From NCBI RefSeq assembly GCF_008831285.2, contig NC_045139.1, positions 22,050,412-22,114,411 of the forward strand: a stretch of 64,000 nucleotides of DNA, written 5' to 3'. Both the position numbers and the translations under genes were made by a program. Position 1 is the first letter of the stretch. Each line of letters begins with the position of its first letter. This DNA comes from Nymphaea colorata. Taxonomy: Eukaryota > Streptophyta > Magnoliopsida > Nymphaeales > Nymphaeaceae. Shown in pieces: positions 33,462-39,727 of the stretch. A model generated the notes under the pieces. That model made no database searches. It worked only from the letters and a program-made list of their open reading frames with translations, and had not been told where the DNA came from.

Positions 33462-34534
33462 GTGTGTGTGTGTGTGTGGGGTATGACTAGTTCCATCCAT
33501 TTTGGGGCTGGTTATTCCAATCCCTCTTCTCTCTCACTTTCTCACCTACTTTTTCTCCCTTCCCTTCCCTTTCTTTTTCATTTTTCTTTTCCTCAACAGA
33601 CATTTCTTTCGGCACTGTTACAAAATGACAAATGCATTAAATTTAATGGGGCATCAACTAATTTGTACAATGGGGCTTCAATGGGCTAGCTGTTGAGCAG
33701 GTCCAAGTGCTTAAAAACTAGCTGATGACTAGCTCAACAGGTTACAGGCCAAAAAGAAGATAAAATATAGAAAAAGTAAATACACAAAAAGTAAAAAATA
33801 CAGAATAAAAAGTGAAAAAATACATGTATGTACTCATGTGTATGTGTGTGTGTATACAGAAATATGCACAATCAATCATCCCTTCCACTTTTACATTTGC
33901 TTCATGGCTCTCAAACACTGGGACTGCTGCTTTTCACAAATCTAACCATATAAATAGATGCACTATGTCTATAGGGTTCTGGAAAACAAAATGTTAATTT
34001 TTTAAAATTAATGATCTTATTTGTGTTGATTCATGCCCATGTTTCATGTTTGAAGGGTGCATTTTCTTTCTCCTTCAAGATGACAAATGCACTAACATAT
34101 TTGTTTAGGCATGTTAGAAGCATGGGTTAATTGTTGTCATTTTGGAATTACATATTGCTGGTTAGGAGGACTGTTGTAGAGAATCTAACGATGGAGGCAT
34201 TTTTCTTTACAGGAATGCAGTTGTTCAAGGCGATAAAGAAGGCAACTTGCCTAGTCCTTCGGCGCCTAATGCAAACAGTGATGGCTCGTCTTATGAGCAC
34301 AAAAACATGGACAGCCACAAAGGTCATGGTGATTATTTGGCGCTGAAAGAAATTGAAAATGGTGCTGACAGCCAGGCCAACAGAAAGAAGGTGAGGAGAC
34401 TGTTGCATAAATCAGTGGAAACGGATTTCACTCATACGGATGACGTGGCTAACTTGGAAGATGATGTCGAAGGCACACCAAGAAATGTATTCCGAAAGAG
34501 GCAGAAAGTGGTTTTTGACTTGGAAGATGAGTAG
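6882..34534 (+). CDS. TIM: TIMELESS/TOF1-family fork-protection protein, 5'-truncated by the window, 15 visible exons
   Basis: TIMELESS (Tof1/Swi1) pairs with TIPIN in the nuclear fork protection complex, which couples helicase and polymerase and supports checkpoint signalling; this is family knowledge. Joining 6882-7200, 7326-7460, 7614-7806, 7918-8048, 9070-9279, 10021-10190, 26423-26501, 27517-27685, 29642-29904, 29984-30348, 30443-30565, 31577-31645, 31730-31954, 33130-33246 and 34213-34534 gives one unbroken frame of about 962 residues. All splice phases agree and all introns are GT-AG. Diagnostic segments are LVQLVFTLFRNLLAVQ, LELLHGFAEQFLSGGYN, GAVCGPIAETMNEAMF, LLRFYKSNHTNTNHYI and AQVSRKLKQLGLQRP. 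Roughly the first 140 residues, by comparison with plant homologues, must be upstream of base 1. Intron 6 (16.2 kb) holds nested retroelements. The plant protein is the TIMELESS/Tof1 orthologue, not the insect clock protein. Confidence 0.95.
7326..7460 (+). CDS. TIM: TIMELESS visible exon 2
   Basis: The acceptor is TGCAG and the donor GTAAAA. It encodes SLSSLRSMLEEEDEKRRVMR and HFAGTFVRYNV, matching the charged linker of plant TIMELESS. Length is 45 codons in phase 0. No start codon lies inside that would mark it as an independent frame. Confidence 0.92.
7614..7806 (+). CDS. TIM: TIMELESS visible exon 3
   Basis: The acceptor is GGCAG and the donor GTAAGT. It encodes DGSKTLLKGKPSVVHADSLL and RMLELLHGFAEQFLSGGYN. 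The last codon is split 1/2 and completed by the next exon as valine. Confidence 0.93.
7918..8048 (+). CDS. TIM: TIMELESS visible exon 4
   Basis: The acceptor is CACAG and the donor GTCAGT. It encodes LMQSIRNDIQKDHHTVQNGD and MHFFQVARFFTAYQFYRYP. It joins exon 3 as GGYN-VLMQSI, the expected family sequence. Confidence 0.92.
9070..9279 (+). CDS. TIM: TIMELESS visible exon 5
   Basis: The acceptor is TGAAG and the donor GTAAAC. It encodes GLFRGAVCGPIAETMNEAMF, LSKWHYAFDSLKETHDYKFL and SSGSLMKEM. Length is 70 codons in phase 0. Confidence 0.92.
10021..10190 (+). CDS. TIM: TIMELESS visible exon 6
   Basis: The acceptor is TTTGCAG and the donor GTGTGC. It encodes IRLLDLVQKLFSKEPAGEAY, VLLHKIFYDQTEEGIIHFLF and LLKSFDSHKQPR. 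The final codon is split 2/1 across the 16.2-kb intron and completed by exon 7 as serine. Confidence 0.93.
10191..13669. other. Left part of the 16.2-kb TIMELESS intron, no gene seen
   Basis: AT-rich intronic DNA runs to about 11,900. A block from about 11,950 to 13,660 has a different texture, with many CATTCA/TTTCATTC words and a GC-richer patch at 12,420-12,720 that looks like an old dispersed repeat or LTR. I could not define its ends or class. The open frames here have no homology I recognise. A CACTACAACAAA word near 12,001 is not paired with an opposite end. Confidence 0.4.
13670..13825 (+). repeat. Copia-4 5' LTR, truncated at its 5' end
   Basis: It aligns with 23843-24025 from TAGGTAGTTTTATGG through the CT-rich run and GACCTCGTCTCT. 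The first 23 bases of the 3' LTR (beginning TGTTAGAATATT) have no counterpart here. The right boundary is approximate. Confidence 0.7.
14330..15224 (-). pseudogene. Copia-2 reverse transcriptase, incomplete
   Basis: Frames at 15015-15224, 14815-15018 and 14305-14625 carry FQMDIKNVFLNGHLQEEVFM, KKALYDLKQAPKA, LGRLTYFLGIEVAYSKQGYL and LSYLSIARPDIAHAMHVISQ. A YVDD-like box (minus-strand LLLYVDDMVIT) lies near 14,690-14,720 outside the listed frames. RNase H is absent because the element ends here. Confidence 0.88.
15103..16317 (-). pseudogene. Copia-2 integrase and linker to RT
   Basis: This 404-codon frame has the integrase core (LVHSDVWGPAP, VIFIDDYSRHTWVYFLK, FRSDSEREFMS, PNTPQQNGVAKRKHRHILET), the GCKCLMLSD and GYSQTQKGYRC region, then an acidic linker and the start of RT (AIEGNETWDIVSLPAGKKT). 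The catalytic D, D and E of the core are in place. It is the longest uninterrupted retroelement frame in the window, but it is separated from protease and RT by stops. Confidence 0.92.
16354..16735 (-). pseudogene. Copia-2 protease C-terminus and GAG-pre-integrase region
   Basis: Two overlapping frames carry KTADGTSLKIDFIENLDLAF, VRYIPKLNLNLLSVSQIVDL and CDIQTWQQRLGHSNIVKMSH, the last being the pre-integrase HHCC region. Frameshifts separate them from gag upstream and integrase downstream. Confidence 0.85.
16778..17854 (-). pseudogene. Copia-2 gag with CCHC knuckle and start of protease
   Basis: This 358-codon frame starts MTKVSSLPFPKLSSTNYMQW. It has a typical plant copia gag body (LKKTNTMRHVAYMHHVQLKI, IKDYVAEMDQLYDELSIFEP), the knuckle CYHCQEEGHTKPRC and the protease active-site box SWIIDSGASFHM near its end, then a stop at TPY*. 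Gag itself looks complete. The stop inside protease breaks the polyprotein. Confidence 0.92.
18169..18180 (-). promoter_or_regulatory. Copia-2 primer-binding site
   Basis: TGGTATCAGAGC in element orientation adjoins the LTR end at 18181. It is the initiator-methionine tRNA complement typical of copia. Confidence 0.9.
18361..18368 (-). promoter_or_regulatory. TATA box of the Copia-2 LTR
   Basis: In element orientation the sequence is CCTTATAAATAGTG. It lies downstream of the palindrome and upstream of the inferred R/U5 region, as expected for the retroelement's own promoter. Confidence 0.55.
18405..18452. repeat. 48-bp perfect palindrome in the Copia-2 LTR
   Basis: Two 22-bp arms (GGAGACTAGTTCCAACGGCT plus AG, and its exact complement) flank the loop AACT. 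A further copy of CTAGCCGTTGGA precedes the left arm at about 18,396. The structure sits in the presumed U3 region just upstream of the TATA box. Confidence 0.92.
18645..19574 (+). mobile_element. Copia-3: RT-only fragment of a copia element
   Basis: The fragment begins in the linker before RT (IHPISQFVTSEYV, LLDPNWRQAMEEQ) and runs through GSKWVFTIKYHADDTLECYK, a stop-containing stretch, HQLDVKKAFLYGDLEETVYM, LVVYVDDIILTGNY and KDLGHLRYFLGIEVARGKEG to MLGAKPEEDS and a stop. No LTR, gag, integrase or RNase H accompanies it. It resembles the RT of Copia-4 (shared QLDVK-FLYGDL and RYFLGIEV stretches) and may be a fragment of a sister copy. Confidence 0.85.
19849..20622 (+). pseudogene. Copia-4 gag, degenerate
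   Basis: It starts MAEKPKLDSSHEFEIGSNPF and soon meets stops. The body shows YASWKEDNAMVMSWIMNSVD, YYTTTKEM and VFQVEEELYKLQQCDMSLPQ, typical of plant copia gag. The zinc knuckle CTHCGKMGHLVDKC is encoded at about 20546-20587 with all four ligands intact, before a stop. Confidence 0.88.
20840..22180 (+). pseudogene. Copia-4 protease, pre-integrase and integrase, degenerate
   Basis: The protease active site reads FWIID*GASRHF at about 20865-20895, so the serine of DSG has become a stop. The pre-integrase motif LYQWHLRLGHPSPLNLHDIL and CEACQLGKHTRS follow in 21158-21439. Integrase continues at 21514-22179 with IRTDNALAFKASN, CPHTSQQNGVAERKH and GCTYFVHVLG. A stop after LLHVDV and a frame break near 21,515 split the integrase core. 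Confidence 0.88.
22315..23818 (+). pseudogene. Copia-4 reverse transcriptase and RNase H, degenerate
   Basis: Linker and RT start lie at 22315-22698 (EALMDPKWKQAIQEEMNALM, GSKWVSTIKHHSNRTVEQYK). RT then decays into many frame breaks between 22,700 and 23,300, with recognisable remnants such as QLDVKSVFLYGDL. RNase H (23316-23719) retains FTDADYAGS, SSAESEYRAI, MKMYCDNKAATYIANNPVFH and KHIEVDCHFI. The DLLTKALL stretch precedes the polypurine tract. Confidence 0.88.
23820..24036 (+). repeat. Copia-4 3' LTR
   Basis: It begins TGTTAGAATATTAGTTAACG directly after the polypurine tract and ends at about GGTCTCA. It pairs with 13670-13825. The base after it is the first of a hAT BED-finger reading frame on the opposite strand, so the right edge is fairly well fixed. 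Confidence 0.8.
24037..24231 (-). pseudogene. hAT transposase N-terminal BED zinc-finger fragment
   Basis: On the minus strand an open frame encodes SQPLWRLQSKVEKTPSGGSK, VQFECKLCNGRFTGSYTRVK and AHFLRC. This is the start of a plant hAT transposase: a BED finger with C-x2-C and the following His. It is cut off precisely where the Copia-4 3' LTR begins. The rest of the transposase is not on the other side of Copia-4, and the DUF659 remnant at 672-2160 cannot be shown to be the same copy. Confidence 0.75.
24232..26422. other. Non-coding remainder of the large TIMELESS intron
   Basis: No gene was recognised. A minus-strand proline-rich open frame near 24,450-24,930 comes from a GGGGA/CCCTC-rich patch and has no homology. 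Around 25,950-26,050 a segment (TCTAGTGTTTTAATCACACT, then GACCCGAGTCAGG) resembles the terminal region of plant hAT elements, which would fit the BED fragment to its left. That is a weak inference. Confidence 0.4.
26423..26501 (+). CDS. TIM: TIMELESS visible exon 7
   Basis: The acceptor is GTGTCAG and the donor GTATCC. Together with exon 6 it encodes PRSDLADLVEMVHIILQLME and SFQSHGALR. At 79 nt it is the smallest of the conserved core and lies directly after the 16.2-kb intron; the phase match with exon 6 is exact. Confidence 0.92.
27517..27685 (+). CDS. TIM: TIMELESS visible exon 8
   Basis: The acceptor is ATGCAG and the donor GTGCCT. It encodes the basic stretch VSKKSRRRSKKRLGSVQEKQ, a likely nuclear localisation signal, followed by an acidic linker. 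The terminal glycine codon is split 1/2. Confidence 0.88.
29280..29580. repeat. T-rich dispersed repeat in a TIMELESS intron
   Basis: A T-rich block with TTTTTAAGTTTTTATTTT and AAATTTTCAAG, ending in a GAAATTTTCCCAGGAAAAAC segment, resembles another T-rich block in the intron at about 9,400-9,640 (AAGTTTTAAAAATTTTCAAG; TTTTCCTGTGAAAATC). They may be two copies of one dispersed repeat, but the low complexity makes this uncertain. Confidence 0.3.
29642..29904 (+). CDS. TIM: TIMELESS visible exon 9
   Basis: The acceptor is CAACAG and the donor GTTTAG. It encodes VDLDVTRIMSMFANGKIVQN, LCWLLRFYKSNHTNTNHYII and RISDDLEMSPMLFQ, one of the most conserved blocks of the family. Confidence 0.94.
29984..30348 (+). 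CDS. TIM: TIMELESS visible exon 10
   Basis: The acceptor is CTTGCAG and the donor GTAAGG. It encodes LSILCIFFEILHDQKKASTK, VDILFWKTNRDCHYINSEFL and INIADALGDDEADLLPSHEL. The last codon is split 2/1 and completed as isoleucine. Confidence 0.94.
30443..30565 (+). CDS. TIM: TIMELESS visible exon 11
   Basis: The acceptor is CAATTAG and the donor GTAAGG. It encodes an acidic low-complexity linker (DEHEKSSQSGSEDGNGEVGL). Homology is weak, but the phase agrees on both sides and the frame is open. Confidence 0.82.
31577..31645 (+). CDS. TIM: TIMELESS visible exon 12
   Basis: The acceptor is TATCAG and the donor GTGGGT. It encodes HSGKRARVFSKEEETMIREL, the start of the C-terminal SANT/Myb-like segment of plant TIMELESS. 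The glutamine codon after LFE is split 2/1. Confidence 0.92.
31730..31954 (+). CDS. TIM: TIMELESS visible exon 13
   Basis: The acceptor is TTGAAG and the donor GTGTGT. It completes the Myb-like block with FKTQKRCSHLIANALDSNKK and YSAAQVSRKLKQLGLQRPCL, then an acidic tail. Conservation in this block is high. Confidence 0.94.
33130..33246 (+). CDS. TIM: TIMELESS visible exon 14
   Basis: The acceptor is ATCTCAG and the donor GTAAGT. It encodes a divergent hydrophilic region ending DASDDEPLGVIFK. Support comes from consensus splice sites and phase agreement rather than strong homology. Confidence 0.8.
33431..33479. repeat. Compound (TC)n(GT)n microsatellite in TIMELESS intron 14
   Basis: About fourteen TC units are followed directly by about eight GT units. 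It is a simple-sequence repeat within the intron between 33247 and 34212. Confidence 0.95.
34213..34534 (+). CDS. TIM: TIMELESS visible exon 15 with the stop codon
   Basis: The acceptor is TTTACAG. It encodes a polar C-terminus with a basic patch (ANRKKVRRLLHKSVE) and the tail RNVFRKRQKVVFDLEDE, ending at TAG (34532-34534). The closing basic-acidic motif is typical of plant TIMELESS. AATATAAAG near 34,588 could be a polyadenylation signal. Confidence 0.92.
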
Positions 34535-35381
34535 GGCCAATTTGTTGTTGCATGGGACAGTGTAGACAGTTTGTAGTTTGTACATATAATATAAAGAATC
34601 GTATGCTTTCCAAACACATGCATGGCGAGCAATAGTTAGATGGTTCAATTCTCCTAGTTACCATGAATGCCATTTCAGACAATGTCAGGCCTTTTTCAAC
34701 AACTTACAAAAACTGCCTTTTGAGACAGCCGGTGTAAAAAACCCCATTATAGTTCATTCGATAAAATCCAGCTGTTGCATTCGTTTATGGGCGTCCGGGG
34801 GCTTTAAGTTCATGACTTGCATTTAGCCGTAATGACATATATTAGTCTACTATGCAGACCCTGCAGTAATTGCAAACCGAGGTGAGAGACTTTGTGGCTT
34901 GTCTGGTGGCCGAAAACTCGGTGCTAGCGCCCCAGGGCCTATGCGCAACAGCTATGACTAAAATGCTAGAAGTCCGCTCTCCCGGGATTCCGGTACTTCA
35001 TAACCCGCTAGAGAAACTGAATGCCATCTATAACTTAATCGCCATTTAGGCAAATTTTCAGACTCTTTAGCTTGGCTTGGATGTCGGTTCCAACTAAAGT
35101 CCCCATCCGGTTCAGAGAATTTAATTCTAAAGATAGAGTAGATGCAGTAATTAAATTAATACACTTAATTAACTGTTTTCTTCGCCAGTTTACCTGTGAA
35201 ATCATCTTATTTATCCGAGGATTTTTTGTGTCAAACTCCCTTTAGGCCCATGGGTATGCTGTCACAAAAGCTGGTTACAAACTGTATAAATAGCTAGTTC
35301 AGAGATAGAGGTTTCCACGGAACCCAAATCGCATCCCGACATTAGGCTCTTATGCTCTGGACTTTCCCCTGATCTGCACCC
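34535..35381. other. Intergenic space between convergent TIMELESS and ALMT genes
   Basis: Both genes end here tail to tail, so the 847 bases hold their 3' untranslated regions and terminators. No open frame with homology was found. Confidence 0.6.
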
Positions 35382-35933
35382 TCAGTTCTTGAAGTTGGCC
35401 AACTTGCCCAACTTGTTGACGGCATCGACCAAGTGATCAAGACGGGCCACAAATTCGATGAGCAGAGATGTGAACGTTGCGAGCGACAGAGAGGTTGTGC
35501 TCTCAAGCATCTTCATCCTCGGTAGCAGTGACACCATGGCAGCATCTTCCTCAAATTCGTCTACCTCCCTGGATGGCCATGAGTGAAGCTTCCTGTGCTG
35601 TTTCTTCATCAGCTCATAGCATGTCTCTGAACCATTTGGTGTGTTTACACTCAAGTCCCTGGGGGCCTCCGCTAGATGCTTGCAGGTATCGGGAGCTGCC
35701 AAGGTAGGTCCAGATGCCTCCACAGATCCATGGCCTGCAATGAGGAGGTAGGAGTGGGTGTAGATGCTTCGCTGGAGCTTCTCCGTTGAGCAATGAACCT
35801 TCTCTAAGAGGCTGGCTTGCAGACTGAGCTTCATGCTGCCGATGTCCTTGCCGAGGCTCCTTACAAGTTCAGCTGCATGCGAAGCTGCATCTTGGATCTC
35901 TGATTGGAACGCAATCCGGAGATTGTAGGGTGC
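35382..35933 (-). CDS. ALMT: ALMT exon 6 with the stop codon
   Basis: The acceptor precedes [20 protein letters not shown]. The exon encodes the hydrophilic C-terminal domain ([28 protein letters not shown]-type helix near the end) and stops at TGA, complement 35382-35384. This cytosolic region is regulatory in ALMT proteins. Confidence 0.92.
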   Translation of the reverse strand, partial: APYNLRIAFQSEIQDAASHAAELVRSLGKDIGSMKLSLQASLLEKVHCSTEKLQRSIYTHSYLLIAGHGSVEASGPTLAAPDTCKHLAEAPRDLSVNTPNGSETCYELMKKQHRKLHSWPSREVDEFEEDAAMVSLLPRMKMLESTTSLSLATFTSLLIEFVARLDHLVDAVNKLGKLANFKN

Positions 35934-38900
35934 CTGCTCAAGTCAACGAATCAAAGGGCTGGACTTAGAACTGGAACCTATTCTAAGAATTGGGTATAGC
36001 AAACTATTTGGATCAGCAAAGTTGATCCACAACATATATGTATACGAAATGAACTAGTCACTAAATATTGTCGAATGACAAAAAATTGAATACAAAATGC
36101 CATGGCTAAAAATACCATGCAATGGGAGTACTATCAACTGTTTCTGATATAGACAGTTTATGGTATTTTTAGTTTGTGGTACATTGAACCATGGTTTTGA
36201 AATAACATCCCGCAGCCAGAATATTTCAATTCAAACATAAAAAAAAAAAATTGTTGTCTTATATGTAGATGAGATCTTGAGAGTGATTTGGTAGGAACCA
36301 TATCACATGTGAGAACTCGAGAGTGGTTTGGTAGGAAACGTGCATTAAAAATGATTACAAGAAACGGTTGTGTACCCTAGTTTTCCAATGCTTTCAAGGA
36401 AAAAAAAAACGATGCACGCATGTGTACTTTACAAATGGTCTAATCTCAAGGATGACATCTTCCTGACTTTAAGTTTTGCTATTTTGCCGCAGCATGAGCA
36501 AACCATGCCTGGGCTTCAAAACTTGTAGCCTGAAATGGCAATCGATGCACTCTTAGATTATGTGAATTTACTGTAAATCATTTGCTCAGCTTGGATTAGA
36601 GTTCATACGGCACGCAATATGTAGGATTATTTTTCAAACTCAAATATTAGTTGTCATCCAATTTTGAAATAATAACTTTATACAAAATATGCATAACAGC
36701 TGTCAGTGGCAGAGCCAAAAAAGAAATTTTGCGACAAAGGGCACGAATTCGAACAATTTTAGATTCTTAAGTGCACTGTTGTATGCAAAGTAAGGAGTAA
36801 TTTGGTCATTGTACGCCCTTGTACTTGTGGGTTCACTGCTGCGTGATAGCAAATCATCAATCAAGTTGATCGGATAGCCAAGAATAGGAGAGAGGAAGTA
36901 GGAATTAACCTGTATTTCGGAGTGAAGGCAACCGTGAAGAGCCATGACCTCATAGGCACAGTGTCGAAGAATGGCACCAACCTTGACGTATTCGGCCCAC
37001 GGATAGAAGAAATGGCTGAATTTGCCGTGAGGTGGCTCCCACTTGGCTGAATTTGCCTGCAATTAGAAGAACACCAGCCTTTCGGGTGAACAAACGGCAT
37101 ACAATTGAGAACAGTAGCTTCATTTTTCATTTCTTGTCTTCTTAGCCACTGGTTGGACAATGTGGTTCTTATACGTGCACGCAAAATTGAAAAACAAATT
37201 ATAGTAACTAAAATATCATCAGATTTATTTCCTCACTTTTACTAAAGAACTTGGCCGAAAGAAAAAAAAAAAAAACCTTTTGACTTAGAATTTGAATTTG
37301 CCAAGGGTGAATAGCGAAATCTTTGGGCCATTCTCTGCTGTTGACGGCCACGGCTTATCGATCGATGCTTATAATTGTTACGTATATGCCCATATACATG
37401 GCTCTATTTTGACTATCTTTTAATTAAACAATTAATTTAAAATATTTTAACTTAATTTAAAATATAAAAATATGATAATAGCAGCCCTTCATTGTATATA
37501 TATCAGCTGGTACAAAAAAAAATTGTGTACCCAGATGACCATAATACTTCTGACCAATCACTAGGGGAGCCATAAAAGGACAAAAAGGAAGTAGTGAAAA
37601 AATTAAAAGTCTAAAAAAAATATTATTGTTAAAAAATCGTCAAAATACTCCAACTTTCCCTCCCCCTTTCTTTTAGTGCACTACCGTGTGATACACCCAA
37701 CTCACTCTCCAGCTTCCTTGCGCATAAATTCTTATACGATCACCATTAATTCTCGTGCAAGTGACAGCAAAGGGCATCGGCGGACCTCCATCCCAACCAA
37801 CGGTCATAAAAGGTTTTGAGATAAAGATTCTAAAACGACTTCTCTCATTGCTGGCTTTATCATAAGGCAAGTTTCTGGTTCTCTTGCAGGCCAGCTGCCA
37901 GCAGGCCTTACTCGAGGTGGGTTTTCCTCTTAGCTACGTAACAGACACATTAAGTGGAGCAGCTTACTAGTAAGGGTTGGAACATATTCTCATCCTCAAA
38001 CACCTCCCTACATATGGCTCTGTCAGTTGGCATGTAACTGCATGCAAGTGGAGGAGAGGTTTAAGCCCCTTCTTCTTCCTCCTTATTTTCAAGACACGTT
38101 CACAACTTAGGTGAACTTATATGGTTGCTCCCATCAACTTGAGAATAGCGCTTGCTTTTGTTTGCAATCCAAAGAAATAATACTCATGAGAATATAATTA
38201 ATGACTGCACTTTCACCGGCCAAACAACCTTACCAGCTAAGCTATACCCATCTGACGAAGTGAGTTATAAATATATTATAACTTTTATGGGAAATTCATG
38301 CTTGGTCTGGGGCCAACACTAAGCTAGTTCCGTTACACAGGGCGCCCTACTTGAAAAAGATGAGAATACCAATTAGTTTGCAGACGAAGTATGAGCAACC
38401 TGGATCTGAATCAGGAAATCAAACGTGGAACAGATCAAGTTCGAGACCCTGTTATTAACGGATGCAGCTCGATCCTACGTGCTTGAGAAAGCTGAACAAA
38501 CTGAAGGGTGGACTTTGATGAGGTCATACCAGTGAGTCCAGCTTTGATGCAGAGTTGAGGGTGGATCGACACCGTTGAAATGCAGGTTCATCTACCAACT
38601 CATCCTTCACTGCCTTCTCGAATTCCGGTACCTCCGACCCCTCTTCAGACAGATACTTCTTCACGCACTCTGGAAGCAAGAACCAAATTAATTAAGCTAA
38701 GCAAACCGACGTCCACCGAAGAAGAAGCGGAAGACAAAGAGGTCGGATTTAGTGCGGCTAGCTCACCCTCGAGGGAGTCCGCGACGGCGTCGAAGCTCCT
38801 GATGAGCTCCCGGTGCAGCTGCTCGCCAGCCCATATTGGAAAGACGAGGACGTTGACGAGGAGGGTGACGACGGCGCCGATGACAATGGAGGAGAGGCGG

Positions 38901-39643
38901 TCCATGGCCGTCCTCGTGGGGTTACCCATCCTGTAACCGGACACTATTATCAAGCAGAAGGTGAAGAGAACCACGCGGAACCCGTACTCGTAGGGCGTCA
39001 TGGACGGCCACTGCTTCAAGAACGACGTCACCGCCCCTGCCATGCACGGCCCCCCATCCATCCACAAGTATTCTTAATTAGTTAATTGATTGTAGAGAAA
39101 AAGTTTTGATGAGATAAATTAAATCAATTAATTACTCTACGTACTCAATGATATCATGATTAAAGAAAGAAGCAAAATCACAACTCGATGATTTTACTGT
39201 CAGCATCTGATATAAGGAATGAATTTCACAAAAGTATACAGGCCATCATGTGCCTTGGTGTGTCTGAATCAGCCATATATATATATATATTATCAGCTCC
39301 ATTTATAATTTTTTTAAAAAACTTAATTAGTTTCAAACAGCAATTAAAAGAAGATTTTAAATCCTTCGATAGGTATCCATGCATACTGACGGCAACGAGG
39401 AAGTGGATCAATAGCGTGATGTAAATCGATACCAATGAAGAAGATGCTGATGCCGATGATGAGCGGCTCGCCCACCCGGCCGGAGTGTAGGGCGATCTGG
39501 GCGATTGTAATGGCCAGTACTCCAGCAAGCAGACTTCCCAGCGCCCGATTGAAACCCTTGTTGAATGTCGCACCTGCATTTCCAATACAGAAACCCCGCT
39601 ATTACTACCTGCACCTCCAAATTCTTTTAGGTGCTTACCATGC

Positions 39644-39727
<84 letters not shown>

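Noticed and set aside
6882-34534. Reading the TIMELESS homologue as a circadian clock gene
   Set aside because: The conserved blocks are those of the Tof1/Swi1/TIMELESS replication-fork family found in all eukaryotes. The insect clock protein is a separate paralogue.
39226-39585. 119-codon minus-strand frame and the 39878-40087 plus-strand frame as genes
   Set aside because: They resemble each other only because of the inverted repeat. The first overlaps ALMT exon 2 in another frame.
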